In this document: positions 32,844-34,459 of the stretch, piece after piece
Position numbering within the stretch: the stretch's first letter is position 1
Layout of the letters: each line of letters starts with the position of its first letter
DNA from: Staphylococcus schweitzeri
GTDB lineage: Bacteria > Bacillota > Bacilli > Staphylococcales > Staphylococcaceae
Direction of reading: 5' to 3'
Length of the DNA stretch: 34,459 bases
Assembly: GCF_002902405.1 (NCBI RefSeq)
Contig: NZ_PPQS01000013.1
Location: 1 to 34,459 of the forward strand
The notes under the pieces: generated by a model
Told to the model about the DNA's origin: nothing
The model's database searches: none
Seen by the model: the letters and a program-made list of their open reading frames with translations, nothing else
Position numbers and translations under genes: made by a program

Positions 32844-34388
32844 ATGACAAAAGAATTTCACGCAGTAAATAATGTTCAACAACAGAATAAAAAGCATTAT
32901 AAACCAATTTGGATTGTTATGAGTTTTATAGTGCTCATTGTAGTACTGTTATTGCCCACACCAGCTAGTTTGCCTTTAATGGCAAAAGCTGTGTTAGCCA
33001 TTTTAGCTTTTGCAGTCATTATGTGGGTAACAGAAGCAGTAACATATCCAGTATCAGCGACATTAATTATTGGTCTTATGATATTGTTGTTAGGATTTAG
33101 TCCTGTACAAAACTTAGCAACCAAATTAGGAAATCCTAAAAGTGGTGGTGTCACTTTAGCTGGTAGTGATATTTTAGGTACTAATCATGCATTATCATTA
33201 GCATTTAGTGGATTTGCAACATCAGCTGTTGCACTTGTAGCTGCTGCCTTATTTTTAGCTGCGGCAATGCAAGAAACAAATTTGCACAAAAGATTGGCAT
33301 TAATTGTTTTATCAATTGTAGGCAATAAGACGCGTAATATAGTCATAGGTGCTATTGTTGTTTCAATTGTTTTAGCATTCTTTGTACCTTCAGCAACAGC
33401 AAGAGCAGGTGCTGTAGTACCAATTTTATTAGGGATGATTGCTGCCTTTAAAGTATCAAAAGATAGTAAATTAGCGTCATTATTAATCATAACGTCTGTG
33501 CAAGCTGTTTCAATTTGGAATATAGGTATTAAGACGGCTGCAGCTCAAAATATAGTGGCTATTAATTTTATAAATCAACAACTTGGATTTGATGTGTCAT
33601 GGGGTGAATGGTTTTTATATGCTGCACCATGGTCAGTGATGATGTCAATAGCATTATATTTCATAATGATTAAAGTGATGCCACCAGAAATTAATGCAAT
33701 CGAAGGTGGTAGAGAATTGATAAAAGAAGAATTGCATAAACTCGGTCAGGTGAGTGCACGCGAATGGCGTCTGATAATCATCTCGCTTTTATTATTAGTC
33801 TTTTGGTCAACTGAAAAAGTATTACATCCAATTGATTCAGCATCGATTACAATTATAGCTTTAGGTATTATGTTAATGCCTAAAATCGGTGTTATGACTT
33901 GGAAAGGTGTAGAAAATAAAATACCATGGGGAACAATTATTGTTTTTGGTGTTGGTATTTCTTTAGGAAATGTATTATTGAAAACAGGAGCAGCACAATG
34001 GTTAAGTGATCAAACATTTGGTGCTCTAGGATTAACGCATTTACCTCTTATAGCTACAATTGCACTCATAACGTTATTTAATATATTGATTCATTTAGGT
34101 TTCGCTAGTGCTACAAGCCTTTCATCAGCATTAATACCTGTATTTATTTCTTTAACTTCTACGCTTCATTTAGGAGATCAGTCAATAGGATTTGTTTTAA
34201 TTCAACAATTTGTAATTAGTTTTGGATTTTTATTACCAGTTAGTGCTCCTCAAAATATGCTCGCATATGGAACTGGTACATTTACAGTTAAAGATTTCTT
34301 GAAAGCTGGTATACCATTAACAATTGTTGGTTATATTTTAATTTTAATTTTCAGCATGACTTATTGGAAATGGTTAGGCTTACTATAA
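32844..34388 (+). CDS. SLC13/DASS-family anion symporter
   Basis: A 514-residue sodium:anion symporter of the DASS/SLC13 (divalent anion:Na+) family. About twelve membrane helices are visible after a hydrophilic start (1-22). Family marks are MWVTEAVTYPVSATLIIGL (substrate-pocket TM near residues 60-78), a segment SATARAGAVVPILLG that replaces the usual SNTAT..ml.P in the first half, and the conserved end motif SAPQNMLAYGTGTFTVKDFLKAG. Members carry dicarboxylates, citrate or sulfate; which one is not evident. AAGGGGCG sits before the ATG. The final helix ends in WKWLGLL. S. aureus also has the paralogue SdcS elsewhere; this is a different gene. Confidence 0.9.
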   Translation: MTKEFHAVNNVQQQNKKHYKPIWIVMSFIVLIVVLLLPTPASLPLMAKAVLAILAFAVIMWVTEAVTYPVSATLIIGLMILLLGFSPVQNLATKLGNPKSGGVTLAGSDILGTNHALSLAFSGFATSAVALVAAALFLAAAMQETNLHKRLALIVLSIVGNKTRNIVIGAIVVSIVLAFFVPSATARAGAVVPILLGMIAAFKVSKDSKLASLLIITSVQAVSIWNIGIKTAAAQNIVAINFINQQLGFDVSWGEWFLYAAPWSVMMSIALYFIMIKVMPPEINAIEGGRELIKEELHKLGQVSAREWRLIIISLLLLVFWSTEKVLHPIDSASITIIALGIMLMPKIGVMTWKGVENKIPWGTIIVFGVGISLGNVLLKTGAAQWLSDQTFGALGLTHLPLIATIALITLFNILIHLGFASATSLSSALIPVFISLTSTLHLGDQSIGFVLIQQFVISFGFLLPVSAPQNMLAYGTGTFTVKDFLKAGIPLTIVGYILILIFSMTYWKWLGLL

Positions 34389-34402
34389 AAAGTTAAACAC
34401 AT

Positions 34403-34459
34403 AGTAGAGGTTGAGACATAAAGTTTTTGTGCTCTGGGAAACCGATTAACGGCGTCCCA
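34403..34459. repeat. Probable start of an interspersed intergenic repeat, cut by the window end
   Basis: The text GAGGTTGAGACATAAA (about 34407-34422) is like the opening of a repeat I recall recurring in S. aureus intergenic regions (GAGGTTGGGACATAAA type). The rest, including GGCGTCCCA, is cut off by the end of the window. Confidence 0.5.

Noticed and set aside
1..34459. Horizontally acquired island or new defence system
   Set aside because: Gene order is the S. aureus core order, composition is even, and no integrase, transposase, attachment-site repeat or defence-type gene set is visible.

Overview
The window looks like core chromosome of a low-GC staphylococcus in the Staphylococcus aureus complex. 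It holds, in the S. aureus order, graX-graR-graS-vraF-vraG, pitR-pitA, a LysM/CHAP hydrolase, rbf, sarX, a YebC-family gene, uppP, a CydDC-type ABC pair, mgrA, a CobW-type GTPase and an SLC13 symporter. Compared from memory, GraS and VraG differ from the common S. aureus versions at several per cent of positions. A divergent lineage or a sister species such as S. argenteus or S. schweitzeri is therefore possible; the window alone does not settle it. I see no tRNA, rRNA, insertion sequence, prophage or CRISPR array.

Layout. 1-1400: the terminator of an upstream gene, a small unknown protein and an acetyltransferase. 1470-6900: the five-gene antimicrobial-peptide sensing and detoxification module, in which GraX, the GraS kinase and the GraR regulator work with the VraFG ABC transporter. 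A GraR-type palindrome lies in the last codons of graS, upstream of a vraF promoter. 6901-9250: a long regulatory region, then pitR-pitA for phosphate uptake. 9250-11600: a secreted cell-wall hydrolase diverging from a Bax-inhibitor-like membrane protein. 11600-14952: a long non-coding leader, then the regulators rbf (AraC type) and sarX (SarA/MarR type), both tied in S. aureus to biofilm and virulence control. 15143-20271: a YebC-type translation factor with a cupin, a DUF402 protein, a LysR regulator, and an efflux permease with a DUF456 protein behind three tandem 60-bp repeats.

20370-23140: a DUF1129 membrane protein, an acetyltransferase behind a Fur-like box, a lysine-rich lipoprotein, a small unknown protein behind a SigB-like promoter, and a second acetyltransferase. 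23239-25991, minus strand: a three-gene operon (coiled-coil membrane protein, DUF188, LOG family) behind a second SigB-like promoter, then uppP for undecaprenyl-phosphate recycling. 26210-29511: the CydDC-type exporter. 29640-32566: mgrA, diverging from a CobW GTPase, an aldo/keto reductase and a small membrane protein. 32844-34388: an SLC13-type anion symporter. The last ~55 bases look like the start of an interspersed staphylococcal repeat.

The common theme is envelope stress and virulence regulation (GraRS, Rbf, SarX, MgrA) mixed with envelope enzymes and transporters. I did not find a clearly undescribed gene system. The strongest new leads are regulatory: an exact GraR-type palindrome and an 18-bp perfect palindrome in front of pitRA, the tandem 60-bp leader repeats, a Fur-like box before an acetyltransferase, two SigB-like promoters before uncharacterised genes, and a large inverted repeat upstream of rbf.
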